Shown: one piece after another, positions 1-7,789 of the stretch
Layout of the letters: the number at the start of each line of letters is the position of its first letter
How positions within the stretch are numbered: position 1 is the stretch's first letter
From: Parafrankia elaeagni
GTDB taxonomy: Bacteria > Actinomycetota > Actinomycetes > Frankiales > Frankiaceae
DNA: 53,562 nt
NCBI RefSeq assembly: GCF_000374165.1
Contig: NZ_KB893740.1
Coordinates: 268 to 53,829 of the forward strand
Direction of reading: 5' to 3'
Notes under the pieces: generated by a model
Told to the model about the DNA's origin: nothing
The model's input: only the letters and a program-made list of their open reading frames with translations
Databases searched by the model: none
Translations under genes and position numbers: made by a program

Positions 1-785
1 CCGCGCTGGGGATGGCAGTCGATCAACGTGTACTTCCCGGTGCGGGCGCAGTGCACCCAGTGCAGTTTCCCGGCGACGCGGAGCCCGGTCTCGTCCGCGC
101 CGACCACCTCGGCGCCGGCGAGCAGGTCGCGGAGGGCGGTCAGGAAACCGGTCAGGTCGGCGGCGGCCCGGGCGGTCATCGCCGCGACCGTGCCCGCGGA
201 CAGGGGGATCCCGACCAGCTCGGCCAGCGCGGTCGCGGTCCGGTCCTTCGACAGGAACTGGCCCGCGTACAGGTAGACCGCCGCCGCGGTCACCCGCGGC
301 CCGTACTGGACCGGGGCATTCACCCCGTCCGGCGCCGCGGCCTTCGTCGGTGTCCCGCAGCCACAGACACGCTCCACCAGCTCATGCTCGGTGACGTGGG
401 CGCGTAGTTCGGGCAGGTCGAACACCTGCCGGCGTTCGACCCGGGCCACCGGCCGGCCCGCGAGCGACGCCCCACAGCCCGAACACGGGCCCGGTTCGTG
501 CCGCAGACGCACATCAGGTTCATCCGTCAGGCACAGCGTCGACCCGGGATGCCCAGCCTGCCCACCAGGGCGCCGACCGGTCTTCTTCCGCAACGACTTC
601 GGGGGCGGCTTCGCCAGACCGTCCGAACTCGGTGGTTTCGCCGAGTTCCGCGAGGTCTTCGCGACCTGCGCCTCCAACTCCGCGATCCGTGCCAACGCCC
701 GCGCGAGATCCGCCTGCAGGCTCACCACCAGCGCCGCGAGTTCGTCATACGACGGCACCGGCGGCGCGGGCGGATCATCGGACAC
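1..785 (-). CDS. IS66 family transposase, N-terminal part (runs off window)
   Basis: Translating the minus strand from GTG at 785 gives 261 codons open to the window edge. Seen in order: an N-terminal coiled-coil-like helix (residues about 10-40), the motif NSAKPPSSDG, the basic motif GRRPGGQAGHPG, a zinc-finger-like stretch with two CxxC/CxC pairs, and the start of the DDE catalytic domain with VGADETGLRVAG carrying the first acidic residue. These are IS66 TnpC hallmarks. The protein cuts and joins the ends of its own element. IS66 elements often have tnpA and tnpB upstream; neither is seen between 785 and 906, so this would be a single-ORF variant. The start is provisional, as no clear ribosome site precedes it. 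Confidence 0.9.
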   Translation of the reverse strand, partial: MSDDPPAPPVPSYDELAALVVSLQADLARALARIAELEAQVAKTSRNSAKPPSSDGLAKPPPKSLRKKTGRRPGGQAGHPGSTLCLTDEPDVRLRHEPGPCSGCGASLAGRPVARVERRQVFDLPELRAHVTEHELVERVCGCGTPTKAAAPDGVNAPVQYGPRVTAAAVYLYAGQFLSKDRTATALAELVGIPLSAGTVAAMTARAAADLTGFLTALRDLLAGAEVVGADETGLRVAGKLHWVHCARTGKYTLIDCHPQR

Positions 786-906
786 ACCCGGACCCTACGG
801 GCCGATCAACCACGCCACACCAACACCCCAGGACCGCCAAGCCATCACAGCGTCCCAGCCCGCCGGGGAACGAAAAACAAACGATCTACGAGACCTGACC
901 AGTTAC
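1..906 (-). mobile_element. IS66-family insertion sequence, right part only
   Basis: The transposase start and upstream region of an IS66-type element are inside the window; the rest lies beyond base 1. The outer end is placed at about 906 because the isomerase reading frame that enters from the right is protein-like up to about 907 and becomes nonsense beyond it. Read outward-in on the minus strand, the element would begin GTAACTGGTC, and IS66 ends commonly begin GTAA. The next eight bases (907-914, CTCGTGGG) would be the target duplication; the other copy is not visible. The exact end is inferred. Confidence 0.7.
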
Positions 907-1356
907 CTCGTGGGGACGTGCGTGCCGCAGGTGCAGAGGACTGTGAAACTCAAGTGCCAGACCGATCCCCGCCTCCGCCAGTATGCGGGCGCAGCGGACG
1001 AGGCGTCCATGGATGACGGGCAGCATCAGCGCCATCGGTAGATCGGTCGACGGTGGGATGGAACGACCCATGGCGCGGACGCCGATACGCGCGGCGAAAT
1101 CTGCCAACTGAGGGAGTGTGGCGAGATCTTCCTCGAAGGTCTGCTCGTCGGCCCTGAACTCGACGGGAAGGCGGGCGGCGCCCGCCGCGACGCCCGCCTC
1201 CGAGAGTAGGTCCCGAGTTCTGGACTCGCCGCCGGGATGAGCCTCCCGTAGGGGAACTTCGACAGCTGAGAACCCCGCCTGGCCGGCCAGGCGAACGCTT
1301 TCCGGCCAAGTGACCTGCTCACCCCCGGAAAGTGTTCCATGAAAAGAGATCAACAC
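886..1356 (-). pseudogene. Sugar-phosphate isomerase/epimerase (xylose-isomerase-like TIM barrel), truncated by IS66
   Basis: From GTG at 1356 (AGGA a few bases upstream) the product opens with an ISFHGTLSGG strand and continues through segments typical of TIM-barrel sugar isomerases: GFSAVEVPLREA, FAARIGVRAMGRSI and an LALEFHSPLHLRHARPHE stretch resembling the metal-site strand. After PHE at about 907 the frame enters the insertion sequence and stops at 886. Only about 150 of the usual 270-290 residues remain, so the C-terminal half of the barrel is missing and the gene is presumably dead. The substrate cannot be told. An upstream extension of the frame to 1569 has no family-like sequence and was not used. 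Confidence 0.75.
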
Positions 1357-1743
1357 ACCGTTTCCTGTCGTCCGGCTGTTCGCTGGGCAGCTGTGGAGTC
1401 CTGCCGGCAACGACACTAACTCCAGGTGAAGCGCTGGCGGGGAGAGCCGCACGGCGCCTTCCTGCCGCGTCACGACGGCAGGCTCCGGCCTGGTCGCGAT
1501 CTGCCCGGTTATACCGGGGGAAGCCTTGGGGATCGAGTGCGGTGGTCGGGGTGGCGCGGACGCAGCCACAGCAGGGGCCGGTCGTAGCCGGGCAGGCGGA
1601 GCCCGGTGGCGTTTTCCCGGTCGCGCACCGCCGGAAGAGCCCCTCCTGCAGGGGCGGTGATCCGGGGGTGAAAACTGCCGACGATCCAGGATTGGACAGG
1701 CGTGGACGTCGGCCGGTGGCAGACGGGGATCGAGGAGGTCGAG
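1357..1743. other. Intergenic region without a recognisable gene
   Basis: About 390 bp between the divergent isomerase remnant and the cyclotransferase-like gene. Open frames here are out-of-frame G+C-rich artefacts. It presumably carries both promoters, but I cannot point to convincing -35/-10 pairs. Confidence 0.4.
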
Positions 1744-2409
1744 GTGGCGACGGAGGGGGAGGGGGAGGACACACCCCTGGTCTGGTACGTCAGTTACGGG
1801 TCGAACCTGCGGTCGTCACGGCTGGCCTACTACCTGGGGGGTGGGACGATGCCGGGCACGACCCACGTCTACCCGGGTTGCCGTGACCGTCGTCCGCCGC
1901 GTGCCACCACGCCGCTCCTGCTGCCGGGATCGGTGTACTTCGCTCTGGAGTCGAAGGTCTGGGGCGGTGGGATGGCGTTCTACGACCCGGCGGTGCCCGG
2001 CCCGGCCGCGGCCCGCGCGTACCTGCTCAGCCGCCAGCAGTTCGTCGACGTCGCGGCGCAGGAGATGCACCGGGAACCCGGCGGCGATCTTGACCTGACC
2101 GCTCTGCTCGGGGCCGGCCGGGCCGTTCTCGGGCCTGGCCGGTACGAGACGGTGCTGCTCGTCGGCTACTGGGGCCCGGTGCCGTTGCTGACGTTCACCG
2201 CCCCGTGGGGGCTGGCCGACGTCGCTCCCACCGCTCCTTCCGGGGCGTATCTGGACATGCTGGCGTCCGGGCTGCGGGAGGGAAACGGCTGGTCGGCGGC
2301 GCGGATCGCCGCCTACCTGGCCGGGCTGCCCGGCGCTCACGGCGTCTGGCAGCCCGACGAGATCGCCGGACGTCTCACCGCCGTGGACATGACTGAACCT
2401 GCCGGCTGA
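1744..2409 (+). CDS. Gamma-glutamylcyclotransferase-fold protein (often annotated histone deacetylase-like in actinomycetes)
   Basis: About 221 residues. The N-terminal WYVSYGSNLRSSRL matches the YGSNL substrate loop of the gamma-glutamylcyclotransferase fold. That family binds a gamma-glutamyl amide and releases 5-oxoproline; whether this protein does so is unknown. The start is taken at GTG 1744 because GAGGAGGTCGAG sits just before it; an in-frame GTG at 1702 is possible. No signal peptide or membrane segment, so cytoplasmic. The stop codon lies inside the first unit of a 17-bp tandem repeat (2392-2459), so repeat expansion would alter the downstream spacer rather than the protein. Confidence 0.7.
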   Translation: MATEGEGEDTPLVWYVSYGSNLRSSRLAYYLGGGTMPGTTHVYPGCRDRRPPRATTPLLLPGSVYFALESKVWGGGMAFYDPAVPGPAAARAYLLSRQQFVDVAAQEMHREPGGDLDLTALLGAGRAVLGPGRYETVLLVGYWGPVPLLTFTAPWGLADVAPTAPSGAYLDMLASGLREGNGWSAARIAAYLAGLPGAHGVWQPDEIAGRLTAVDMTEPAG

Positions 2410-2459
2410 CTGAACCTGCCGGCTGACTGAACCTGCCGGCTGACCGAACCTGCCGGCTG
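2392..2459. repeat. 17-bp tandem repeat, four units plus a decayed fifth
   Basis: The unit ACTGAACCTGCCGGCTG repeats head to tail from 2392; the fourth copy has one change (ACC for ACT) and a partly matching fifth follows to about 2475. It covers the stop codon of the preceding gene and most of the spacer to the kinase gene. Confidence 0.9.
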
Positions 2460-2564
2460 ACCGACCCGCCGGCCCTGGCCGAACAGCTCCGGACGCCGCT
2501 GTCAGAATGTCACCGTCACACCGACAATCCGTGGCAGACCCGATCGAGGTTGGTTCATCTTCCT

Positions 2565-4796
2565 GTGATCCTCAACGAGGCACGGCTCGTCACCGCCCTG
2601 CCCGCCTACGAGCTGGGTTCCCAGCTGGGCCGGGGGGCGTTCGGCGTGGTCCTGGCCGGCCGGCACCGTGAGCTGGGGCGGGACGTGGCCATCAAGGTCC
2701 TGCCGATCGGCCAGGGACCGACGGCCGAGGCCCGGCTGCTCGCGCTTCTCGACCATCCGCACGTCGTGCGGGTCTTCGACGCCGTCACCGTGGACGATCT
2801 CCACCTGATCGTGATGGAACTGCTGCCCGGCGGAACGCTCACCAAACGTGCGGCGGGCATCTCCACCGAGGCCGTGTGCGCGGTCGGGCTGGCGGTGGCC
2901 GCCGCGCTGGCGTGCGCCCACCAGAACGGGGTGCTGCACCGCGACATCAAGCCGGAGAACATCCTGTTCGACCGGGCCGGGCTGCTGAAGGTCACCGACT
3001 TCGGCATCGCGAAGCTCGTGGAGGGCGCGGCGGCCGACGCGAGCGCGAGCGCCATCATCGGCACCCCCCGCTACATGGCACCGGAACAGCTGCTGGCGGG
3101 GCGGCTCAGCGCCGCGACCGACCTCTACTCCCTCGCGACGATGCTGTACGAGCTCTTCACCGGGAAACCGCCGTACGGCGTGGGCCTTCCGGCGCCGTCC
3201 CTCATCGCCCATCACCTGAACGTTCCGCCGCCCCCGCCGGCCGGGGTCCCCGCCCGGATCTCCCAGGTGCTGATGCGCGCACTCGCGAAGGAGCCGGCCG
3301 CGCGACAGCCGTCGGCCCATGCCTTCGCGATGGAGTTGGCCCACGCGGCGGTCGTCGAGCTCGGTCCGGGCTGGCTCGCCCGCGGGGGAACAGCGGCGCG
3401 CCTGGACGACGACGTCCGCGCGGCCGCCGACGGCCATCCCCACCCGACCCGGTCGGCGCAGGCCCCACACTTCCCGGCGCCCATGCCGTACCCGTACCCG
3501 CAGCCGTACCCGCATCCGCAGCAGCACCCGGCCTCGCCTCCAGGGCCTTACCCCAACCCCAACCAGGCCTCGCTCCAGCATCCCTACCAGGCGCCGCCCC
3601 CGAACGGCCCGGCGGGGCAGGGCGCCGGCGGGCGCCGACCGGCCGGGGGCCGGCACCCGGGCCGCAGCGCCGTCACCAGCCTCGGGACTGTGCTTGTCGC
3701 CGGCCTTGCGACTGTGCTTGTCGCCGGGGTGGTGGGCCTCCTGCTAGTCCTCCTGCAGGGCGGTGGCGACAGCGGCCGGAGGTCCGCCGCGGGCGGCGCC
3801 GGGCCGACCGCGGTGCCGTCCACCGACGGGCCGCTGGCGCGGGTCGGTTCCCGCGAGGCCCCTGAGCTGCTGAGTACGCCGCTGGCCGCGCACACCGCGG
3901 CTGTCTGGACGGTGAAGATCGCGCCCCGCGGCGACCTGATGGCCACCGGTGGCGACGACCAGGTCGTCCTGCTGTGGGACGTCTCCGATCCGACCTCGCC
4001 CCGCGACCTCGGGACAAGGGCGATCACCCACCTCGGGCGGGTCGAGGATGTCGCCTTCGCGCCGGACGGCCGTACCCTCGCCGTCGCGGGCGAGGAGACC
4101 CTGCGGCTGTGGGACATCAGCAACCCCGTCGCTCCCCGCGCCTTCGGTGAGCCGTTGACCGGCTACGACGGCCTCATGTACTCCGTCGCCTTCGCGCCGG
4201 ACGGCCGCCGGCTCGTCGCCGCCGGCAGCGGGCAGGCAATGATCCTCTGGGACGTCGCCGACCGCGCCAGGCCCCGGCTGCTGACCCGTGTCGACGGGAA
4301 CACGGCGGCGGTGGCGTTCGCCCCGGACGGCCGGACCGTGGCCAGCGGCGACGGTCCGCGGGCGGTCCTGTGGGACGTCACCACGGAGAGCTCCGCCCGC
4401 GAGACGGCCGAGCTGCCGTCCGTCGCCGCCGGCTGGGTCTATGCCATCGCCTTCTCCCCGGACGGCCGTACCGTGGCCACCGCCGGCGACGCCGACACGG
4501 TCCAACTGTGGGACATCACCAGGCCCGTGGAGCCCAGGCGGCTCGGCGCGCCGCTGGCCGACCACACCGCGACCGTCCCCGCCGCGGCCTTCTCGCCGGA
4601 CGGGCGCACGTTGGCGACGGGCAGCGACGACGGCAGGGTGCTGCTGTGGGACGTCACCGACCAGGCGGCTCCCCGCCGGCTGGGAGAGCCGCTGACGAGC
4701 CAGTCCGGCTTCTCGTCGGTCGCCTTCTCCCCGGACGGGCACATGCTGGTCACCGCCGGTGGTGACCAGCTGGTCCGGCTGTGGGGCCTCGGCTGA
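2565..4796 (+). CDS. Membrane-anchored Ser/Thr protein kinase with C-terminal WD40 propeller
   Basis: A Hanks-type kinase domain fills the first about 270 residues: glycine loop GRGAFG, the VAIKV lysine, the HRDIKPEN catalytic loop, DFG, and an APE-like MAPEQ segment. A Pro/Tyr/Gln-rich linker follows, then one hydrophobic segment near residue 370-390 (VAGVVGLLLVLL), and a C-terminal region with about seven WD40 repeats recognisable by SPDGR and LWDV/LWDI. The kinase would be cytoplasmic and the propeller extracytoplasmic, suggesting a sensor of an external or cell-wall ligand. The start is uncertain: GTG 2565 is used, and TTG 2550 directly after GAGG is an alternative. It has no obvious operon partner. 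Confidence 0.93.
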   Translation: MILNEARLVTALPAYELGSQLGRGAFGVVLAGRHRELGRDVAIKVLPIGQGPTAEARLLALLDHPHVVRVFDAVTVDDLHLIVMELLPGGTLTKRAAGISTEAVCAVGLAVAAALACAHQNGVLHRDIKPENILFDRAGLLKVTDFGIAKLVEGAAADASASAIIGTPRYMAPEQLLAGRLSAATDLYSLATMLYELFTGKPPYGVGLPAPSLIAHHLNVPPPPPAGVPARISQVLMRALAKEPAARQPSAHAFAMELAHAAVVELGPGWLARGGTAARLDDDVRAAADGHPHPTRSAQAPHFPAPMPYPYPQPYPHPQQHPASPPGPYPNPNQASLQHPYQAPPPNGPAGQGAGGRRPAGGRHPGRSAVTSLGTVLVAGLATVLVAGVVGLLLVLLQGGGDSGRRSAAGGAGPTAVPSTDGPLARVGSREAPELLSTPLAAHTAAVWTVKIAPRGDLMATGGDDQVVLLWDVSDPTSPRDLGTRAITHLGRVEDVAFAPDGRTLAVAGEETLRLWDISNPVAPRAFGEPLTGYDGLMYSVAFAPDGRRLVAAGSGQAMILWDVADRARPRLLTRVDGNTAAVAFAPDGRTVASGDGPRAVLWDVTTESSARETAELPSVAAGWVYAIAFSPDGRTVATAGDADTVQLWDITRPVEPRRLGAPLADHTATVPAAAFSPDGRTLATGSDDGRVLLWDVTDQAAPRRLGEPLTSQSGFSSVAFSPDGHMLVTAGGDQLVRLWGLG

Positions 4797-4860
4797 GCGG
4801 CGCCGCCGTGGTCCGCTTCCCGCCTGAACCACGGTGGCGGCTGGCCGTACGAGTTCGACG

Positions 4861-5019
4861 TCAGTGGACGTTCCCGGTGGTGGGGTGGCCGCCGGGGCCG
4901 TTCCAGTCGACCAGCTGGACGATGACGCCGTTGGGGTCGCGGACCTGGAAGGCGCGCTCTCCCCATTCGAGGTCTCCACGCTGCGCCCTCCACTGGGACG
5001 CGGCCTCCACCCCCGACGG
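4861..5019 (-). pseudogene. VOC/glyoxalase family protein, C-terminal remnant
   Basis: The minus strand encodes, up to a TGA at 4861, a sequence ending LEWGERAFQVRDPNGVIVQL followed by VDWNGP. This is the characteristic last beta-alpha-beta module of vicinal oxygen chelate proteins. Only about 50 residues remain and no start is present. The coding resemblance ends near 5019, exactly where the rightward TetR remnant begins, suggesting a deletion that removed the 5' ends of two divergent genes. Confidence 0.65.
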
Positions 5020-5214
5020 TGACGACACGCGGTGGTGGGCCCGCGTCGGCCCCCTGCTGGCCCGCGTGCTGGACGAGCAGCGCTACCCGCGCGCGACCCG
5101 GGTCGGCACGGCCGCCGGCCAGGCACACGGCAGCGCCCACAATCCCGACCACGCGTACCGCTTCGGCCTCGCCCGCCTGCTCGACGGCCTGGCGCCCCTC
5201 ATCGAACGCCCCTG
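5020..5214 (+). pseudogene. TetR family regulator, C-terminal remnant
   Basis: About 64 residues ending in RFGLARLLDGLAPLIERP, the typical last helix of TetR ligand-binding domains (TetR_C type), preceded by VLDEQRYP. No helix-turn-helix and no proper start remain. It abuts the VOC remnant tail to head on the opposite strand. Confidence 0.65.
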
Positions 5215-5781
5215 ACACCCGCCGGGCCCGCCGCACCCGCCGCGGTACGCCCGGTCGATCGGTCCATGTGCACGACGAACTCGTCACCGTCGGCTCCCAG
5301 GACGCGAAGCGCACTCCTGGTTGCTGGAGTGTTGCTTAGCGACACCGAATGTTGGGGAAGGTTTTGGCTCATTACGTCAACCTGATCGCGGTGGTGGCGC
5401 TCTAAGGAGGTGGTAACCGTCGAAAGGGATGCCAGGTCGTCTCGGTGCGTGCCATCGCCCGGCCAGCGTCCACCAGAGCAGGAGACGTGAATGGCGGATT
5501 GTCCTGATGGCCCCAGTGCGCTGGGGTTGGCGTCCACGCTCGGGGGTGCTCCCGCGTAGTCCGTCGACCGGCGGCTTCCCGGATGTCGCGTGGCCAGGGG
5601 GTGCCGCGCCGCCGGAGCCAGTGACTGTTGGTCCGGCCGACGGCGGCGCAGTCGCGCGCCGTCGGCCGACAGTCGGCCTGGCGCGCCCAGTGGGCAGCGG
5701 ACCGCCTCACGGCGGGCCGCGGTCCCGTCGACGTGTACACGGTGGTACTGGGCGGCGCGGCCCAATCGAGGGGGGCACTCG
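5215..5781. other. Intergenic region upstream of the sigma factor gene
   Basis: About 570 bp with no believable gene: every frame is broken or Arg/Pro-rich nonsense. It is locally less GC-rich around 5330-5430. An AAGGAGG at 5403-5409 looks like a ribosome site but no coding sequence with family-like features follows it. The sigma gene promoter should lie here; I could not identify it. Confidence 0.4.
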
Positions 5782-6297
5782 ATGGACGAGGCGTCCTATC
5801 AGTCGTTCGAGGGTTTCGTCGTCTCCTCGGGCGACCGTCTGCTGAGGACGGCCATTCTTCTGACCGGTAACCGCCACGCGGCCGAGGACCTGTTGCAGGG
5901 TGCCCTGGAACGCACCTACCGGCGCTGGGAGGCAGAGAAGATCATTCTTCCGGAGGCCTACGTCCGCCGGGTGATGGTGAATGCGGCATCGCGCTGGCGG
6001 CGGGCGAGACAGATCCGAGAGGAGTCGTTGGACGCGGCGGCCGAACGGGTCGGCGTGGAGGGAGTTCCGGACCTGGCGCTGCGGGACCAGGTGCTGAGGG
6101 CGCTGCAGGAACTTCCGAAACGACAACGTGCCGTAGTCGTCCTGCGTTATTTCGACGATCTGCCGGAAGCGGCGGTGGCTGAGATTCTCGGTTGCAGCGT
6201 CGGCTCGGTGAAGTCCCACGCGTCGCGGGCGCTTGCCCGGCTGCGTCTGAGTCAGCATCTGGGGGATGTCCGCATCCAAAGCGAGAGGAGGCGTTGA
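5782..6297 (+). CDS. SigE-family (ECF-type) RNA polymerase sigma factor
   Basis: 171 residues. Region 2 is seen in LLRTAILLTGNRHAAEDLLQ and region 4 in LPKRQRAVVVLRYFDDLPEA followed by an HTH (VAEILGCSVGSVKSHASRAL). Length and sequence fit the actinobacterial SigE family of group IV factors, which redirect RNA polymerase to stress or envelope regulons. The ATG at 5782 follows GAGGGGGGC. The stop overlaps the next start (TGATG), so it is translationally coupled to a membrane protein, the usual layout for a sigma factor and its modulator. Confidence 0.92.
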   Translation: MDEASYQSFEGFVVSSGDRLLRTAILLTGNRHAAEDLLQGALERTYRRWEAEKIILPEAYVRRVMVNAASRWRRARQIREESLDAAAERVGVEGVPDLALRDQVLRALQELPKRQRAVVVLRYFDDLPEAAVAEILGCSVGSVKSHASRALARLRLSQHLGDVRIQSERRR

Positions 6298-7148
6298 TGC
6301 CTGCCGACGGCGTTTACCCCGACTCCGACTCCGACATGGGCCCTGGCCCCGGGCCGGGGGCCGGAACAACCCCCGCGTCTGATCCGGACTTCGAGCAGAC
6401 GCTGCGCCAGCTGCTCGACCGGGCCACCCGATCCGTCGTGGCTCCGGCAGGCCTGGCCGCCAGAGTCCGCGCGTCGGAGCTGCCGCGTCGCCAGGGGCGG
6501 CGCAGGGCGCTCGTGATCGGAGCGGCGGCGCTCGCCGCGAGTTCGGTGATCCTCGGCGGCCTGGCCGTCGAGGGTCATCTCGCTCCTGGCGACGGGCTGA
6601 GCATCATCACATCGACGGACGGCGGGCCGTTCTCCAGGCTGGCCACCGGCGCGCCCGCGAACCCGGGCAGCCCCCCGGCGGCCCTGGCGCCCTCGTCGCC
6701 GGGTGCCTCCGCGCCGTCGGCCACGAGCACGCCTGTGTATCCAGGCATTCCGTCGACCGGGGCGACGAGCTTCTCGTCAGCAGCCCCTGTACTGCCGGAC
6801 CAGGCCACCATCGACCAGATCACTCTTGCATTCACCGAGGCGTTCGACTCGGACGGTAATATCGATGACGGGCTGGCCTATGTCCAGAATGGCTTGGAAT
6901 ACCACGACATGACGGTGAGGTTCAGGCAGCGCTATCCAGGTGTCGCCGGCAGCCTCAAGGCCAGACTCGAGGGCATCACGATGAACACCGACCACGAGGC
7001 CAGCGCGACCATCGTCCTCACCCACAACGATCCCGTACTCGGCGAGCAGTGGGGGTACGAGATCAGGCGGCCGGTGAAAGCCGTCCGGGGCAACGGGCGC
7101 TGGCTGGTGAGCTCTTCCACCTATTCCTTCCTCGTCGGAACCGCCTGA
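6297..7148 (+). CDS. Single-pass membrane protein coupled to the sigma factor (putative anti-sigma or sensor)
   Basis: 283 residues. An N-terminal cytoplasmic part has FEQTLRQLLDRATRSVVAP, a helical segment common in proteins encoded after SigE-type factors. One transmembrane segment lies at about residues 71-92, then a Ser/Pro/Ala-rich linker and an extracytoplasmic domain of about 120 residues. Start and stop overlap with the sigma gene indicates coupled expression. A role as anti-sigma factor is inferred from position and topology; no zinc-binding anti-sigma motif (HxxxCxxC) is seen. It overlaps by 28 bp the convergent AraC remnant. Confidence 0.7.
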   Translation: MPADGVYPDSDSDMGPGPGPGAGTTPASDPDFEQTLRQLLDRATRSVVAPAGLAARVRASELPRRQGRRRALVIGAAALAASSVILGGLAVEGHLAPGDGLSIITSTDGGPFSRLATGAPANPGSPPAALAPSSPGASAPSATSTPVYPGIPSTGATSFSSAAPVLPDQATIDQITLAFTEAFDSDGNIDDGLAYVQNGLEYHDMTVRFRQRYPGVAGSLKARLEGITMNTDHEASATIVLTHNDPVLGEQWGYEIRRPVKAVRGNGRWLVSSSTYSFLVGTA

Positions 7149-7679
7149 GGGTTTATTCTCAACGGTCGGCCGGCTGCCTGGTTGGAACGTTCGTGCCAGG
7201 TGTCGTGTCCCGCCGCGGATCCAGCGTGACGCCAACGGCTGGGGGCGAGGCCGTAGGCCTGGCGGAAACGCCGTGCGAAGTAGGCCGGGCTGCCGAAACC
7301 CCAGGAGCGGGCAATGGCCTCAATGGTGCGATGGGCGTGCTCGGGTGCGATCAGGTCGTCGCGGGTGCCTTCGAGACGTTTGCGGATCACCCATTGTTCA
7401 ATGGCTGAACCGCCATCCTCGCACAGTCGGTAGAGGGTACGCAGGGAGATGCCGTGCGCGTGGGCGGTGCGGGCAGGGGTGAGGCCCGGGTCCTTCAGAT
7501 GGGCGCGGCTGTAGGCAAGGACCCGGACGAGGAGGGTTTCCTCGGCAATGGTCCGGCGGGTCCGGCGGGTCCGGCGGTCGGCGGCGGTCGTGGAGTTCCC
7601 GGGCCGCTCCCATCTGCTGCCCGCGCAGGAAGGTTGGGAGGAGGTCGCCGACCACGCACTCGCCTGGGCTCTCGACCAT
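7121..7679 (-). pseudogene. AraC family regulator, frameshifted and lacking most of its sensor domain
   Basis: The C-terminal 130 residues form a complete AraC-type double HTH: the frame through RVLAYSRAHLKDPGLTPA, HGISLRTLYRLCEDGG and IARSWGFGSPAYFARRFRQA is open to the stop at 7121. Upstream, linker-like sequence ending RGQQMGAARELHDRRRP is in a different frame, with the switch within or near a repetitive Pro-Asp-coding tract around 7555-7590. No full ligand-binding domain is found before 7679. Presumably it once regulated the divergent molybdopterin oxidoreductase gene starting at 7790. A sequencing error could explain the frameshift but not the missing N-terminus. Confidence 0.65.
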
Positions 7680-7789
7680 TCCTGAGGCCGCGGGACGTCC
7701 CAGGCCGGGCTCGCCGCCCGGCGCGGTATCGGCGCAGGCGGCGGGGCCGGAGCGCGCGGACCCGTCCGGAATATGCGATCCTGCCGGGC

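Noticed and set aside
5403-5845. Possible gene after AAGGAGG at 5403
   Set aside because: The frames that follow are Arg/Ser/Pro-rich and overlap the sigma factor start in another frame; no family-like sequence.
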